From: RGIG5612 sp050944475
GTDB lineage: Bacteria; Bacillota; Clostridia; Lachnospirales; Lachnospiraceae
NCBI GenBank assembly: GCA_050944475.1
Contig: JBMNRD010000005.1
Coordinates: forward strand, 110,693 to 174,692
Length of the DNA: 64,000 nucleotides
Direction of reading: 5' to 3'
A program made the translations under genes and the position numbers. A model generated the notes under the pieces. That model had not been told where the DNA came from, made no database searches, and worked only from the letters and a program-made list of their open reading frames with translations. Of this stretch, positions 52,889 to 61,959 are shown piece by piece. Numbering within the stretch: the first letter of the stretch is position 1; every line of letters starts with the position of its first letter.

Positions 52889-54151
52889 ATGAGTAGAATC
52901 ATAAAAGTCAGAAACATATCAATTGGCAAGGGGCGGCCGAAAATCTGCGCACTGGTTATCGGCGAGACTGCCGAAGAAATTCTCAACCTTGTTGATATGT
53001 CAAATGATGCGGCCTGTGACATGATTGAATTACGCGCAGACCATTTCGAGGAGGTGCTTGAGCCGGACCGGGTCAAATCTCTTTTGCGCAAGATAAAGAG
53101 GGCCGCAAAAAAGCCTGTGATATTCACATTCCGGAGCAAGGACGAGGGCGGGCAAACCGACGCTGCGAAGGAATATTACAGGCAGCTTATCATGATGGTC
53201 GCGAAAGAAAAACTTGCGGACATTGTGGATGTTGAGGCATCTTCTCTCGAAGGGGATTCTACTTTCGTAGAGCTGCTTAAGGACGAGGGCGCCATAATAA
53301 TTATTTCGAAGCATGATTTTATAAAGACACCCTCTGAAGATGAGATTATAAAGGATTATTTGGAAATGGAAAGGCTGGGGGCGGATATTATTAAAGTGGC
53401 TTACATGCCGAATTCCAAAAAGGATGTGCTTGCCCTGATGAATGCAACCGAGGAAGTGACAAGCAACCTCTCTTCATGTCCGGTCATTGCCATTTCAATG
53501 GGACATCTGGGGATGATAACAAGGATAATGGGAGAATTCCTTGAAAGCGCCATAACATTCGCCGCTATAACCAGAGCTTCGGCTCCCGGACAGATAAACG
53601 TTCAGGGAATGAAAAGTATCCTTGATCTTATTCATAACAATTACAAAAAGGTTATCCTTGTAGGTTTCATGGGCGCGGGGAAAACGGCGGTGGCCAGTGC
53701 TCTTGCCGCGGATTATGGGTTGAAAAAGATAGACCTTAATTCATACATAGAGATGAAAGAGCAGGCAGCCGTTGCCGACATACGCTCCACCTCGGAGGAA
53801 CTTTTCCGGGATAAAGAGAGCAAGTATTTAAGGCAGGTGCTGAAGAAAAACTATCAGGTGCTTTCCGCAGGCTACGGGGTGGTGCTCAGACAGGAAAACA
53901 TAGATTTGATGAAGGAAAACGGGATTATTATCTTTTTGAAGGCGGATGTGGAGACAATAAGCGAAAGACTTAAGAATGACAAGACGCGTTCCCTGCTTGC
54001 GGATAATATTGACCTTGATTACATCCGTGAGCTGATAAACAGCAATACTAAGTTATACGAAAGTGTTGCAGACGTGATTATCGATACAAAAAATAAAAAT
54101 GTTGAGCAGATAAGCAAAGAAATAGTTGAAACTTTGGGATTTACCCTTTAA
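52889..54151 (+). CDS. type I 3-dehydroquinate dehydratase fused to a shikimate-kinase-like domain
   Basis: The 420-aa product is a fusion. Residues 1-245 are a type I AroD with EILNLVDMSNDAACDMIELRADHF, the His in ISKHDF, the Schiff-base Lys in ADIIKVAYMP and SAPGQINVQ. Residues 255-420 are a P-loop kinase with GFMGAGKT (259-266), FRDKES, TRSLL lid and YESVADVIIDT. Compared with shikimate kinases, three substrate residues differ: the second Asp of D-x-D is N284, the middle Gly of GGG is Y329, and the Arg four residues before the conserved Tyr is N386. AroD should be active; the kinase half may act on something else or be regulatory. GGGAGGTG precedes the start. Confidence 0.88.
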   Translation: MSRIIKVRNISIGKGRPKICALVIGETAEEILNLVDMSNDAACDMIELRADHFEEVLEPDRVKSLLRKIKRAAKKPVIFTFRSKDEGGQTDAAKEYYRQLIMMVAKEKLADIVDVEASSLEGDSTFVELLKDEGAIIIISKHDFIKTPSEDEIIKDYLEMERLGADIIKVAYMPNSKKDVLALMNATEEVTSNLSSCPVIAISMGHLGMITRIMGEFLESAITFAAITRASAPGQINVQGMKSILDLIHNNYKKVILVGFMGAGKTAVASALAADYGLKKIDLNSYIEMKEQAAVADIRSTSEELFRDKESKYLRQVLKKNYQVLSAGYGVVLRQENIDLMKENGIIIFLKADVETISERLKNDKTRSLLADNIDLDYIRELINSNTKLYESVADVIIDTKNKNVEQISKEIVETLGFTL

Positions 54152-54212
54152 ATTGAAACAGGCTGTATTTTCAGTTATATTATTTTGATTTTTATTTTAG
54201 GAGGATTAGTAT

Positions 54213-54770
54213 ATGGTATCAGCAGGGGATTTCAGGAACGGCCTCACTGTAGAAATTGAAGGAGAACTTTATCAGATTATTGATTTCCAACACGTCAAGC
54301 CGGGCAAGGGCGCAGCCTTTGTAAGAACCAAGATTAAAAACGTTATCTCGGGCGGCGTTGTTGAAAGAACATTCAATCCGACAGACAGATTTGAAAATGG
54401 ACATATTGACAGAGCAACAATGCAGTATCTTTACAATGACGGTGAGATGTATGTTTTTATGGATACAACCACTTATGAGCAGACCATGATCAACATGGAG
54501 GATATTGTCCAGGAGATGAGATTTGTCAAGGAAAACGAAGAGGTCAAGGTATGCTCGTATAAGGGCAAAGTGTTTTCCGTAGAGCCTCCGATTACCGTTG
54601 TTCTTGAGGTTACCGAGACAGAGCCGGGATTTAAGGGCAATACTGCAACCGGCGCCAGAAAGCCGGCAATTGTAGAGACCGGGGTCGAGGTTATGGTACC
54701 GCTCTTTATTGAGCAGGGAGAAATGATAAAGATCGATACCCGTACCGGAGAGTATTCCGCAAGGGCATAG
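54213..54770 (+). CDS. efp: translation elongation factor P
   Basis: This 185-aa EF-P has three beta-barrel domains. It starts VSAGDFRNGLTVEIEG; the domain I tip loop HVKPGKGAAFV carries the lysine (PGKGAA) that is modified in some bacteria; the end is ERNG-type GEYSARA. It relieves ribosome stalling at polyproline. GGAGG is well placed before the ATG. A strong terminator follows. Confidence 0.98.
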   Translation: MVSAGDFRNGLTVEIEGELYQIIDFQHVKPGKGAAFVRTKIKNVISGGVVERTFNPTDRFENGHIDRATMQYLYNDGEMYVFMDTTTYEQTMINMEDIVQEMRFVKENEEVKVCSYKGKVFSVEPPITVVLEVTETEPGFKGNTATGARKPAIVETGVEVMVPLFIEQGEMIKIDTRTGEYSARA

Positions 54771-54792
54771 CTGTATCCGATATTGACTTTAT

Positions 54793-54827
54793 AAAATCTG
54801 TAGGGTAAAATTGCCCTACAGATTTTT
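54793..54827 (+). terminator. terminator after efp
   Basis: A perfect 13-bp stem, AAAATCTGTAGGG (54793-54805) with CCCTACAGATTTT (54814-54826), has an 8-nt loop and a T-run. Confidence 0.94.
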
Positions 54828-54959
54828 CATTATCTGCGCATTCTCCGTTCGGGGAATGGTATTTCAATTTTTTATTTTAAGTCTGGCGGGGCTGTGAATC
54901 CCTTGGTTTCTTTACGTTGATCGGAGACAATTTGTCCTGTCAGACGGAGAGGAGACAAA

Positions 54960-55838
54960 ATGAACTATGAAGAATTCAAATCGGTATTGGTAGCCGAAAT
55001 GGAAAAGCTGCTGAAGCCCGGAGAAAGACTTGAGCAGAACCGGGTGCCGAAGCTTAACGGGGAGTTATTTGATGCCGTGACCGTTGTTGATGCCGAGCAC
55101 GAGGTTTTCCCTACACAGTACCTTAACATCTGGTACGAGGTTTATAAGGAGGGCAATCCGGTGGATAAGATTGCCGGTGCTCTTATGGAGCTTGCATCGA
55201 TGGATTATCCCGAGCAGCGGATGGGATACGGTTTTATCTCGGATTTTGAAAACGTTTCGGATAAAATCTGCTGTCGTTTGGTCAACACCCGTTATAACAG
55301 CAAGCTGCTGCAGCGGATTCCGAGTATTTCCTTTCTTGACCTTTCGGTTGTTTTCTATATCATGATAGAAAGCAAAAAGGGCTGTTCTATATTGACTGTT
55401 GATAATAATTTGCTTCAGGAATGGGATAAGAAAACCTCGGATTTGATTCATCTTGCCACAGAGAACACAAAGCGTTTGAACGGCAAATGCGTCAGGACAA
55501 TCAGTGAAATCATGGAAACAGAGGCGGGATTTGGTAAGCTCGGGTGCCCGAGAGATTTCCCTGAGGTATATGTTGTGGGGAGTAAAACAGGATGCAACGG
55601 TGCCATATATATGCTGGATTTGAAGATGATGGAAGAATATGCAAGCAGATTTGAAGACGATGTGTTGATTATCCCCTCGAGTGTCCATGAAATATTGGTT
55701 GCGCCCCTTGGAAGCATGAAAAGGGAAAGTGTTGACAGCATGATCAGGGATGTTAACGAGACTGTTTTATCGAAGGAAGAGCACCTTTCAGGACATGCGT
55801 ATGTGTATTTCAGGTCGGAAGGTAAAATCTGCGCATAA
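54960..55838 (+). CDS. DUF5688 family protein
   Basis: This 292-aa cytoplasmic protein starts MNYEEFKSVLVAEMEKLL and shows the DUF5688 pattern: YLNIWYEVYKEGNPVDKI, LVNTRYNSKLLQRIPSI, LDLSVVFYIMI and the C-terminal IIPSSVHEILVAPL. The family is found mainly in gut Lachnospiraceae, often in many copies, and has no known function. No catalytic motif is evident. AGAGGAG precedes the ATG. It ends 4 bp before the convergent tRNA-Arg gene. Confidence 0.85.
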   Translation: MNYEEFKSVLVAEMEKLLKPGERLEQNRVPKLNGELFDAVTVVDAEHEVFPTQYLNIWYEVYKEGNPVDKIAGALMELASMDYPEQRMGYGFISDFENVSDKICCRLVNTRYNSKLLQRIPSISFLDLSVVFYIMIESKKGCSILTVDNNLLQEWDKKTSDLIHLATENTKRLNGKCVRTISEIMETEAGFGKLGCPRDFPEVYVVGSKTGCNGAIYMLDLKMMEEYASRFEDDVLIIPSSVHEILVAPLGSMKRESVDSMIRDVNETVLSKEEHLSGHAYVYFRSEGKICA

Positions 55839-55842
55839 AAAA

Positions 55843-55914
55843 TACATCCGGCGGGAATCGAACCCGCATCTCCGGCTCCGGAGGCCGACGCTCTATCCAT
55901 TGGGCTACGGATGT
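55843..55914 (-). tRNA. tRNA-Arg (anticodon CCG)
   Basis: Read on the minus strand, the 72-nt gene folds as a cloverleaf: a 7-bp acceptor stem (ACATCCG/CGGATGT), a D-arm with AATGGATA loop (one C-A mismatch in its stem), an anticodon stem TCGGC/GCCGG around loop CTCCGGA, and a T-arm GCGGG-TTCGATT-CCCGC. The anticodon CCG reads the CGG arginine codon. CCA is not encoded; a T-run follows the 3' end and may terminate transcription. Confidence 0.95.
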
Positions 55915-55969
55915 ATATGCCGGATAAAACCGGCATATACATTCTTCATTTTATCACGGGATTTGTCAA
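55913..55969 (-). promoter_or_regulatory. tRNA-Arg promoter and 11-bp hairpin abutting the gene
   Basis: On the minus strand, TTGACA (55964-55969) with 17-bp spacing to AAGAAT (55941-55946) gives a promoter for the tRNA. Between promoter and gene, and overlapping the first two tRNA bases, GTATATGCCGG (55913-55923) and CCGGCATATAC (55930-55940) form a perfect 11-bp hairpin. It may guide 5' processing or be a remnant of an earlier repeat. Confidence 0.55.
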
Positions 55970-56116
55970 GGGGAAAAATCGGATACGGTCGTTTTCCGCT
56001 GTTTTAAGACGTGTTCCGATTATTTATTTCTGATTGTCAAAGGATTTTTATGATATAATACAGGCAGTTCCGTTGTCGGGACATCGTTTTACTAAACAAA
56101 AAGGAGGGAGAGATTT

Positions 56117-58000
56117 ATGAAAAAATGTTTTGCGTTTTTGCTGGCAGGAGCAATGATTTTCGGACTTGCAGCCTGCTCGCCTGAGAAGCCCGAAGAAGAC
56201 ACTTCGACCGAAGCAGCGCAGGAGAGCAATGTTCAGGCGGAAAGCAGCATTCAGGCAGGTGCCGGAGCTGCTGAAATCGTATTTGCCAAAGATATGTTTC
56301 CTGTTGAGGGATTCAGCGGTGAGGTACACATCAATCCTTATGCAAGAGTATTGTTGATTGAAGATATCGATAAAGCGGCTATTGTTTCACTTGAACTTGT
56401 CAATACACCGGGCGACATTATCGAATCAATCAAGGATTATGTTGCAGAAAAGAGCGGTACACCGCGTGACAATGTTTTGGTTCATTCAAACCATAACATC
56501 ACGACTCCTCATGCTCCCGAAGACAAGACCCAAAGAGACCTGTTCGTCGAGTCGGTCATGACGGCTGCCAAAAAAGCGGTCGATGATGCGATTGCAAGCT
56601 TCCAGCCTGCAGTAATGGGAGTCGCTCAAGGTGAATGTGATGCCAATGTTAACCGCGATTGGGAGCTTAATGACGGTTGGTATCTCGGATTTAATGAGGA
56701 AAGATATTCGGATAAGACCATGACTGTTATCCGTTTCGACAGTCTTGACGGTAAGCCTATCGGAATCGCTATGGACTATGGCATGAAGCCTACCACTATT
56801 GACAATACCGGTATGAAAGACAATATCAGGAAAATCTCTGCCGACCTTACAGGTTTTGCCTGCATCATGATGGAAGACAAGTACGGATGCCCTGCAATGT
56901 TCCTTATGCCGGCAACAGGTGATCAGTATTCCAAGGAAACCACTACATTCCATGTCTGGGATGAAGTTGAGAACAAGGCTAAAAAGATTGAACTCAGCGT
57001 TGAAGAGGGTATTGCTTTAAGTGAAAAGTACGGTAAAGTCATTGGCGATGATGCTATCGCTTTGTTAGAGGGACTTACTTGTGATATTACAAGCGCTCCC
57101 GTGGCTGTATCCAAGACAAGTTTCATGTACGGCAATGCCGCAGGGGACGGAGAAGTGGAAATCGACGTTACTTCAATGGCATTTGGTGATGATATTGCTT
57201 TCGTAGGACTTAAAGCGGAGCTTAATGCAATTACAGGTTCGCAGATAATGGAGCAGTCTCCTTATCCCTACACTTTGCTTATGGGATTCTTAGATGGAGA
57301 TCAAAAATATATGCCGGACGAGGAAGCATACGACCTTCAGACATGGGAGTTTAAGAGAACGGGATTTGCCAGAGGCTGTGCTGAGGAGTTCGTTAAAGTT
57401 TCCGTTAAGCTTCTTGAAGACCTCAAGGCCGGTATAGTTCATACTGCGGATGAAGGTAAGGAAGATTCCGATAATGTGGGTAAGACATATGAAACTGTTC
57501 AGATTGGTGAACTCACATGGCTGGTTCTTGAAGATAGAGACGGCAAACAGTTTGTCGTTTCTCAGGATATTGTAGGCCAAAAGGCATTCAATTCTGCAGG
57601 AGGAGAATCGACATGGGAGACGAGCGAGATCAGGATATTCCTCAACGATGAGTTTTTTGATCAGACCTTCTCAGATGATGAAAAGGCAAGGATTGAAGAA
57701 ACAAATGTAGTAACAGGAGCCAACTCCAAGTATGGAATCACAGGTGGCAATGATACAACAGATAAAATATTCATCCTCAGTATCGAAGAGGCAGAGCAGT
57801 ACCTTGTGGGTTCAGATTATATTATCGCCAAGAACACAGACGGGCAGCCTGCATGGTGGCACCTTCGTACTATGGGAGAAGCCAAAGATGTTCAGGCATG
57901 CGTAACCGTTGAAGGAGCCGTTGATTATCATGGACCTCACGGTGGAGTTACCAATGAAGAAGGCGGAATCAGACCCGCAATGTGGATCAAAAAATATTGA
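56117..58000 (+). CDS. lipoprotein: ceramidase-like domain plus C-terminal DUF6273-like domain
   Basis: The 627-aa precursor has a lipoprotein signal with lipobox LAAC and C20 as the lipidated residue, then a low-complexity Glu/Ala/Ser linker. Residues about 65-440 resemble the N-terminal domain of neutral ceramidases: NPYARVLLIEDIDKAAIVSLEL, the histidine pattern HSNHNITTPHAPED, a long insert, and FVGLKAELNAITG. Residues about 455-627 match the DUF6273 type: ELTWLVLEDRDGKQFVVSQ, WETSEIRIFLNDEFF and WWHLRTMG, ending in GGIRPAMWIKKY. It is exported and anchored outside. Whether it hydrolyses amide lipids is unknown; only part of the zinc site can be recognised. Confidence 0.72.
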   Translation: MKKCFAFLLAGAMIFGLAACSPEKPEEDTSTEAAQESNVQAESSIQAGAGAAEIVFAKDMFPVEGFSGEVHINPYARVLLIEDIDKAAIVSLELVNTPGDIIESIKDYVAEKSGTPRDNVLVHSNHNITTPHAPEDKTQRDLFVESVMTAAKKAVDDAIASFQPAVMGVAQGECDANVNRDWELNDGWYLGFNEERYSDKTMTVIRFDSLDGKPIGIAMDYGMKPTTIDNTGMKDNIRKISADLTGFACIMMEDKYGCPAMFLMPATGDQYSKETTTFHVWDEVENKAKKIELSVEEGIALSEKYGKVIGDDAIALLEGLTCDITSAPVAVSKTSFMYGNAAGDGEVEIDVTSMAFGDDIAFVGLKAELNAITGSQIMEQSPYPYTLLMGFLDGDQKYMPDEEAYDLQTWEFKRTGFARGCAEEFVKVSVKLLEDLKAGIVHTADEGKEDSDNVGKTYETVQIGELTWLVLEDRDGKQFVVSQDIVGQKAFNSAGGESTWETSEIRIFLNDEFFDQTFSDDEKARIEETNVVTGANSKYGITGGNDTTDKIFILSIEEAEQYLVGSDYIIAKNTDGQPAWWHLRTMGEAKDVQACVTVEGAVDYHGPHGGVTNEEGGIRPAMWIKKY

Positions 58001-58135
58001 TTTGTTTCCTGTAAAGCCGGAACTATATCGGCAAGGCTGACCGCAAAAAGCCTTATTGTCGTTGTAAAGCTGGAAAAGAAGCTTTTTAATAACGACGGAC
58101 GTAATGTGGACGGCTGATTTAAAACTGACAGACAG

Positions 58136-58156
58136 CCCGGGAGCATCGCTCCCGGG
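58136..58156 (+). other. 9-bp perfect hairpin downstream of the lipoprotein gene
   Basis: CCCGGGAGC (58136-58144) and GCTCCCGGG (58148-58156) form a very stable stem with a 3-nt loop, 136 bp after the lipoprotein stop. The following bases are T/A-rich but without a clean T-run, so termination is possible but not certain. The rest of 58001-58358 holds only the nifJ control region. Confidence 0.55.
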
Positions 58157-58191
58157 TATGTTATATATTGTATTTAAAAAGCACCGGGATA

Positions 58192-58264
58192 TTGCAAATT
58201 AATGGTGGAAAGTTATAATCATACGTAGTATAATATTTAGCGGTTTGTATAAATATTTGTACAA
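58192..58264 (+). promoter_or_regulatory. nifJ promoter with downstream 20-bp palindrome
   Basis: TTGCAA (58192-58197), 16-bp spacer, TATAAT (58214-58219) is the best promoter; another TATAAT lies at 58229-58234. A palindrome with TTGTA and TACAA ends (58245-58264; one mismatched pair) lies about 20 bp after the likely start point, where a bound protein would block transcription. Redox repressor Rex commonly controls such genes in Clostridia, but this dyad only loosely resembles its TTGTTAA/TTAACAA site. Confidence 0.5.
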
Positions 58265-58358
58265 TAAATTACTCAATTTAATATGATTTGAATCGAAAAA
58301 ACAGTTCCGCCGCATTACCGGATTTGCGACGGGTCAATAACAATTAGGAGGAATCGGT

Positions 58359-61300
58359 ATGTCAAGAAAAATGAAAACAATGGATGGCAATACCGCTGCA
58401 GCTCATGTTTCTTATGCTTATTCAGACGTTGCGGCCATCTATCCAATTACACCATCATCCGTCATGGCTGAGCTGGCTGACAAGTGGGCTGTAGATGGTC
58501 TGAAAAATATTTTTGGTCGTGAAGTCGCAGTTGAGCAGATGCAATCTGAAGCAGGAGCCGCCGGAGCTGTACACGGCTCGCTTGCTGCGGGAGCCCTTAC
58601 CACCACATTTACAGCATCACAGGGATTGCTTCTTATGATTCCGAATATGTACAAGATGGCGGGAGAGCAGTTGCCGGCAGTCATCGATGTATCTGCCAGA
58701 GCAATTGCTACCCATGCACTTTCCATTTTCGGGGATCATTCGGACATCTATGCCTGCCGGCAGACGGGCTTTGCCATTTTGGGCGCATGCAGCGTTCAGG
58801 AGGTTATGGATTTGACACCGGTTGCCCATTGCAGCGCAATCAAAGGGCGGGTTCCGTTTGTGAATTTCTTTGACGGCTTCAGGACCTCCCACGAGATTCA
58901 GAAAATAGAAGTCTGGGATTATGAGGATTTGAAGGAACTGGTTGACATGGATGCCGTCAGGCAATTCAAGGCCGGATCTCTTAATCCTGACAGGGGCTGC
59001 CAGATGGGCTCCGCGCAAAATCCCGATATTTTCTTCCAAATCAGGGAAGCAACCAACAGGCATTATGAAGCGCTGCCGGCCGTTGTTGAGGAATATATGG
59101 ACAAGGTCAATGCCAAAATTGGTACCGACTACGGTTTGTTTAATTATTACGGCGCCCCTGATGCCGAGCATGTGCTCATTGCCATGGGTTCCGTATGCGA
59201 GACGGCATGTGAGGTTGTGGATTTCCTGAATGCACAAGGCGGAAAATACGGTGTGATTAAGGTGCGTTTGTATCGGCCTTTCTGCGCAGACAGGCTTGTT
59301 GCCGTAATCCCGAATACGGTTAAGCAGATCAGTGTGCTTGACAGGACAAAGGAACCCGGTTCCATAGGTGAGCCCCTTTATCTTGATGTTGTGGCAGCCC
59401 TTCGGGAAAGTGCTTTTCATGACACTCCGGTCTTTACCGGCCGTTACGGCCTTGGCAGCAAGGATACCAATTCCGCGCAGCTGATCGCTCTGTTCAAAAA
59501 TACAGAGAAGAAAGAATTCACAATCGGAATTAATGATGATGTGACAGATCTTTCCCTCGATACATCTTATAATCCGGTAACTGTTCCGCCCTCCATCATC
59601 TGCTGTAAATTCTGGGGGCTGGGTGCCGACGGAACCGTAGGAGCCAATCAAAATTCAATTAAGATTATCGGCGACAATACCGACCAATACGCCCAGGCCT
59701 ATTTTGATTATGATTCGAAGAAGTCCGGCGGTGTGACGGTATCTCACCTGAGATTCGGCAAAGATCCGATCAGGTCTACTTATCTGATTGACCGGGCCGA
59801 CTTCGTGGCCTGCCACAATGCTTCTTATGTGCGTAAATACAACATGGTACAGGACGTCAAGGAAGGCGGAACATTCCTTCTTAACTGTCCATGGGATATT
59901 GATGAACTGTCCCGGAATTTGCCCGGACAGGCAAAAAGATATATTGCAGAACATAATATCAACCTATATACAATCGACGGAATAAAAATCGGAAAGGAAA
60001 TAGGCCTCGGTGGAAGAATAAATACCGTATTGCAGTCGGCATTCTTTGAGCTGGCGGGCATCATTCCCTCTGAAGATGCAAACCGCCTTATGAAGGAGGC
60101 CGCGAAAGAGACCTACGGGCGCAAGGGTGATGACATCGTAAACATGAATTACGCGGCCATTGATGCAGGCGCAAAGCAGATTGTCAAAGTTGAAATTCCT
60201 GCCGACTGGAAAGACGCCGAGGATGAGGTTCTCGGTGTGGTGCATTCTCAAGGAAGACCGGAAGCAGTGGAGTTTGTAAATACGATCCAGCGCGCTGTTT
60301 CCGCCCAGGAGGGAAACAGAATACCCGTTTCTTCATTCCTGAAGTATCAGGACGGCTATACCCCCTCAGGCACCGCCGCCTACGAGAAGAGAGGTATAGC
60401 TGTTGATGTACCCTGTTGGAGTCCGGAAGGCTGCATTCAGTGTAACCAGTGTTCATATGTGTGCCCGCATGCCGCAATACGTCCGGTTATCATGACAAAG
60501 GAAGAAGCGGCCGATGCTCCGACGGGAATGAAATCGAAGGACGCCATCGGACTTGATGGATACAAATTCGCCATTGTTATTTCCACTCTTGACTGCACGG
60601 GCTGCGGGTCATGCGTAAATATCTGTCCGGGCAATGCCAGGTCGGATGTTTTGAAGATGCAGGATGCCGAGAGCCAAATCGGAGAGCAGGAAATATTCGC
60701 ATATGCTTCGGATATTCCCGCAAAGAAAGACGTGCTTAAAAAATTCAAGGAAAATACGGTCAAGGGCAGCCAGTTCAGAAAACCCCTTCTTGAGTTTTCA
60801 GGGGCATGTGCCGGTTGCGGTGAGACGCCGTACGTGAAGCTGATGACTCAGCTCTTCGGTGAGAGGGCTTACGTTGCAAACGCAACCGGCTGTTCATCCA
60901 TCTGGGGGAATTCATCACCCTCAACACCGTTTACCGTGAATGAAAAAGGACAGGGACCGGCTTGGTCAAACTCACTTTTCGAGGATGCGGCGGAATTCGG
61001 CTACGGCATGGTTCTGGCAAACAATGCAATCCGCGCATCCCTGAAAGCCAGGGTTGAGGCCATTGTGGAAAACGGTAAAGACGATGCTGCAAGAGAAGCA
61101 GGCAAAAAATGGCTTGAAACCTTTTCCGACGGCGCTGCCAACGGACCTGCAGCCGAAGAGCTCATTGCCGCCCTGGCAGAGTGCGGCGATGATGGGGCTG
61201 CCAAGATACTTGAACAAAAAGAATACCTTTCAAAGAAAAGCCAGTGGGTTATCGGCGGTGACGGCTGGGGTTACGACATCGGATTCGGCGGTCTTGACCA

Positions 61301-61883
61301 TGTTATTGCAAGCGGCAAGGACATTAACATCCTGCTTCTTGATACTGAGGTTTATTCCAACACGGGCGGGCAGTCATCCAAATCAACCCCGACCGGTGCG
61401 ATGGCACAGTTTGCAGCGGCCGGAAAGGATGTAAAAAAGAAGGATCTTGCCGGAATCGCCATGAGCTACGGATACGTCTATGTTGCTCAGATTGCGATGG
61501 GTGCGGACATGAACCAGTGCATCAAGGCATTTGTTGAGGCTGAAAGCTATGAGGGACCGTCATTGATAATCGCTTATGCTCCCTGCATTAACCACGGAAT
61601 TAAAGGAGGCATGCAAAACGCACAGGCAGAGGAGAAGTACGCCGTTACTTCAGGCTACTGGAATCTCCTCAGGTACGATCCGAGAAGGAAGGAGGAAGGT
61701 GCCAACCCGCTCATTCTTGACAGCAAAGAGCCCTCGATGGAGTATATTGATTTCCTTCGGAGAGAAGTTCGCTTCAGCGCGCTTGAAAGACAGAATCCCG
61801 AAAGGGCAAAGGAGCTCTTTGCCAGGTCGGAGCAGGAGGCAAAGGACAGGTACAATTATCTAAAGAAACTTGCCGAACTGTAA
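58359..61883 (+). CDS. nifJ: pyruvate:ferredoxin (flavodoxin) oxidoreductase
   Basis: The 1174-aa single-chain PFOR converts pyruvate plus CoA to acetyl-CoA, CO2 and reduced ferredoxin in the cytoplasm. The N-terminal pyruvate domain has YPITPSSVMAELAD and EQMQSEAGAAGAVHGSLAAG. The dicluster ferredoxin domain has CIQCNQCSYVCPHAA (from about residue 692) and CTGCGSCVNICPGNA. The C-terminal TPP domain has GACAGCGETPYVKL, NATGCSSIWG and GDGWGYDIGFGGLDHV with LDTEVYSNTGGQ. All clusters and the TPP motif are complete. It is preceded by AGGAGG and stands alone. A partial copy of its 3' end occurs at 63442-63832. Confidence 0.98.
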   Translation: MSRKMKTMDGNTAAAHVSYAYSDVAAIYPITPSSVMAELADKWAVDGLKNIFGREVAVEQMQSEAGAAGAVHGSLAAGALTTTFTASQGLLLMIPNMYKMAGEQLPAVIDVSARAIATHALSIFGDHSDIYACRQTGFAILGACSVQEVMDLTPVAHCSAIKGRVPFVNFFDGFRTSHEIQKIEVWDYEDLKELVDMDAVRQFKAGSLNPDRGCQMGSAQNPDIFFQIREATNRHYEALPAVVEEYMDKVNAKIGTDYGLFNYYGAPDAEHVLIAMGSVCETACEVVDFLNAQGGKYGVIKVRLYRPFCADRLVAVIPNTVKQISVLDRTKEPGSIGEPLYLDVVAALRESAFHDTPVFTGRYGLGSKDTNSAQLIALFKNTEKKEFTIGINDDVTDLSLDTSYNPVTVPPSIICCKFWGLGADGTVGANQNSIKIIGDNTDQYAQAYFDYDSKKSGGVTVSHLRFGKDPIRSTYLIDRADFVACHNASYVRKYNMVQDVKEGGTFLLNCPWDIDELSRNLPGQAKRYIAEHNINLYTIDGIKIGKEIGLGGRINTVLQSAFFELAGIIPSEDANRLMKEAAKETYGRKGDDIVNMNYAAIDAGAKQIVKVEIPADWKDAEDEVLGVVHSQGRPEAVEFVNTIQRAVSAQEGNRIPVSSFLKYQDGYTPSGTAAYEKRGIAVDVPCWSPEGCIQCNQCSYVCPHAAIRPVIMTKEEAADAPTGMKSKDAIGLDGYKFAIVISTLDCTGCGSCVNICPGNARSDVLKMQDAESQIGEQEIFAYASDIPAKKDVLKKFKENTVKGSQFRKPLLEFSGACAGCGETPYVKLMTQLFGERAYVANATGCSSIWGNSSPSTPFTVNEKGQGPAWSNSLFEDAAEFGYGMVLANNAIRASLKARVEAIVENGKDDAAREAGKKWLETFSDGAANGPAAEELIAALAECGDDGAAKILEQKEYLSKKSQWVIGGDGWGYDIGFGGLDHVIASGKDINILLLDTEVYSNTGGQSSKSTPTGAMAQFAAAGKDVKKKDLAGIAMSYGYVYVAQIAMGADMNQCIKAFVEAESYEGPSLIIAYAPCINHGIKGGMQNAQAEEKYAVTSGYWNLLRYDPRRKEEGANPLILDSKEPSMEYIDFLRREVRFSALERQNPERAKELFARSEQEAKDRYNYLKKLAEL

Positions 61884-61911
61884 AAACAGGTTTATAATGA
61901 TGTGAGATTTA

Positions 61912-61943
61912 ATAAATGCCCGGTCGACCTGCCGGGCATTTAT
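61912..61943 (+). terminator. hairpin after nifJ (copy 1)
   Basis: A perfect 12-bp stem, ATAAATGCCCGG (61912-61923) with CCGGGCATTTAT (61932-61943), has an 8-nt loop, between nifJ and the metallophosphoesterase. The T-run is within the stem, so it may be an imperfect terminator or attenuator. The same structure recurs at 63861-63892. Confidence 0.65.
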
Positions 61944-61959
61944 GGGATAAGGAAGAAGC

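Noticed and set aside
58245..58264. Firm call of a Rex operator before nifJ
   Set aside because: The dyad differs from the Clostridia Rex consensus at several positions, so it is reported only as an unassigned palindrome.
58617..59651. A 344-codon open frame on the minus strand inside nifJ
   Set aside because: nifJ is complete and conserved here; the reverse frame lacks a ribosome site and recognisable motifs.
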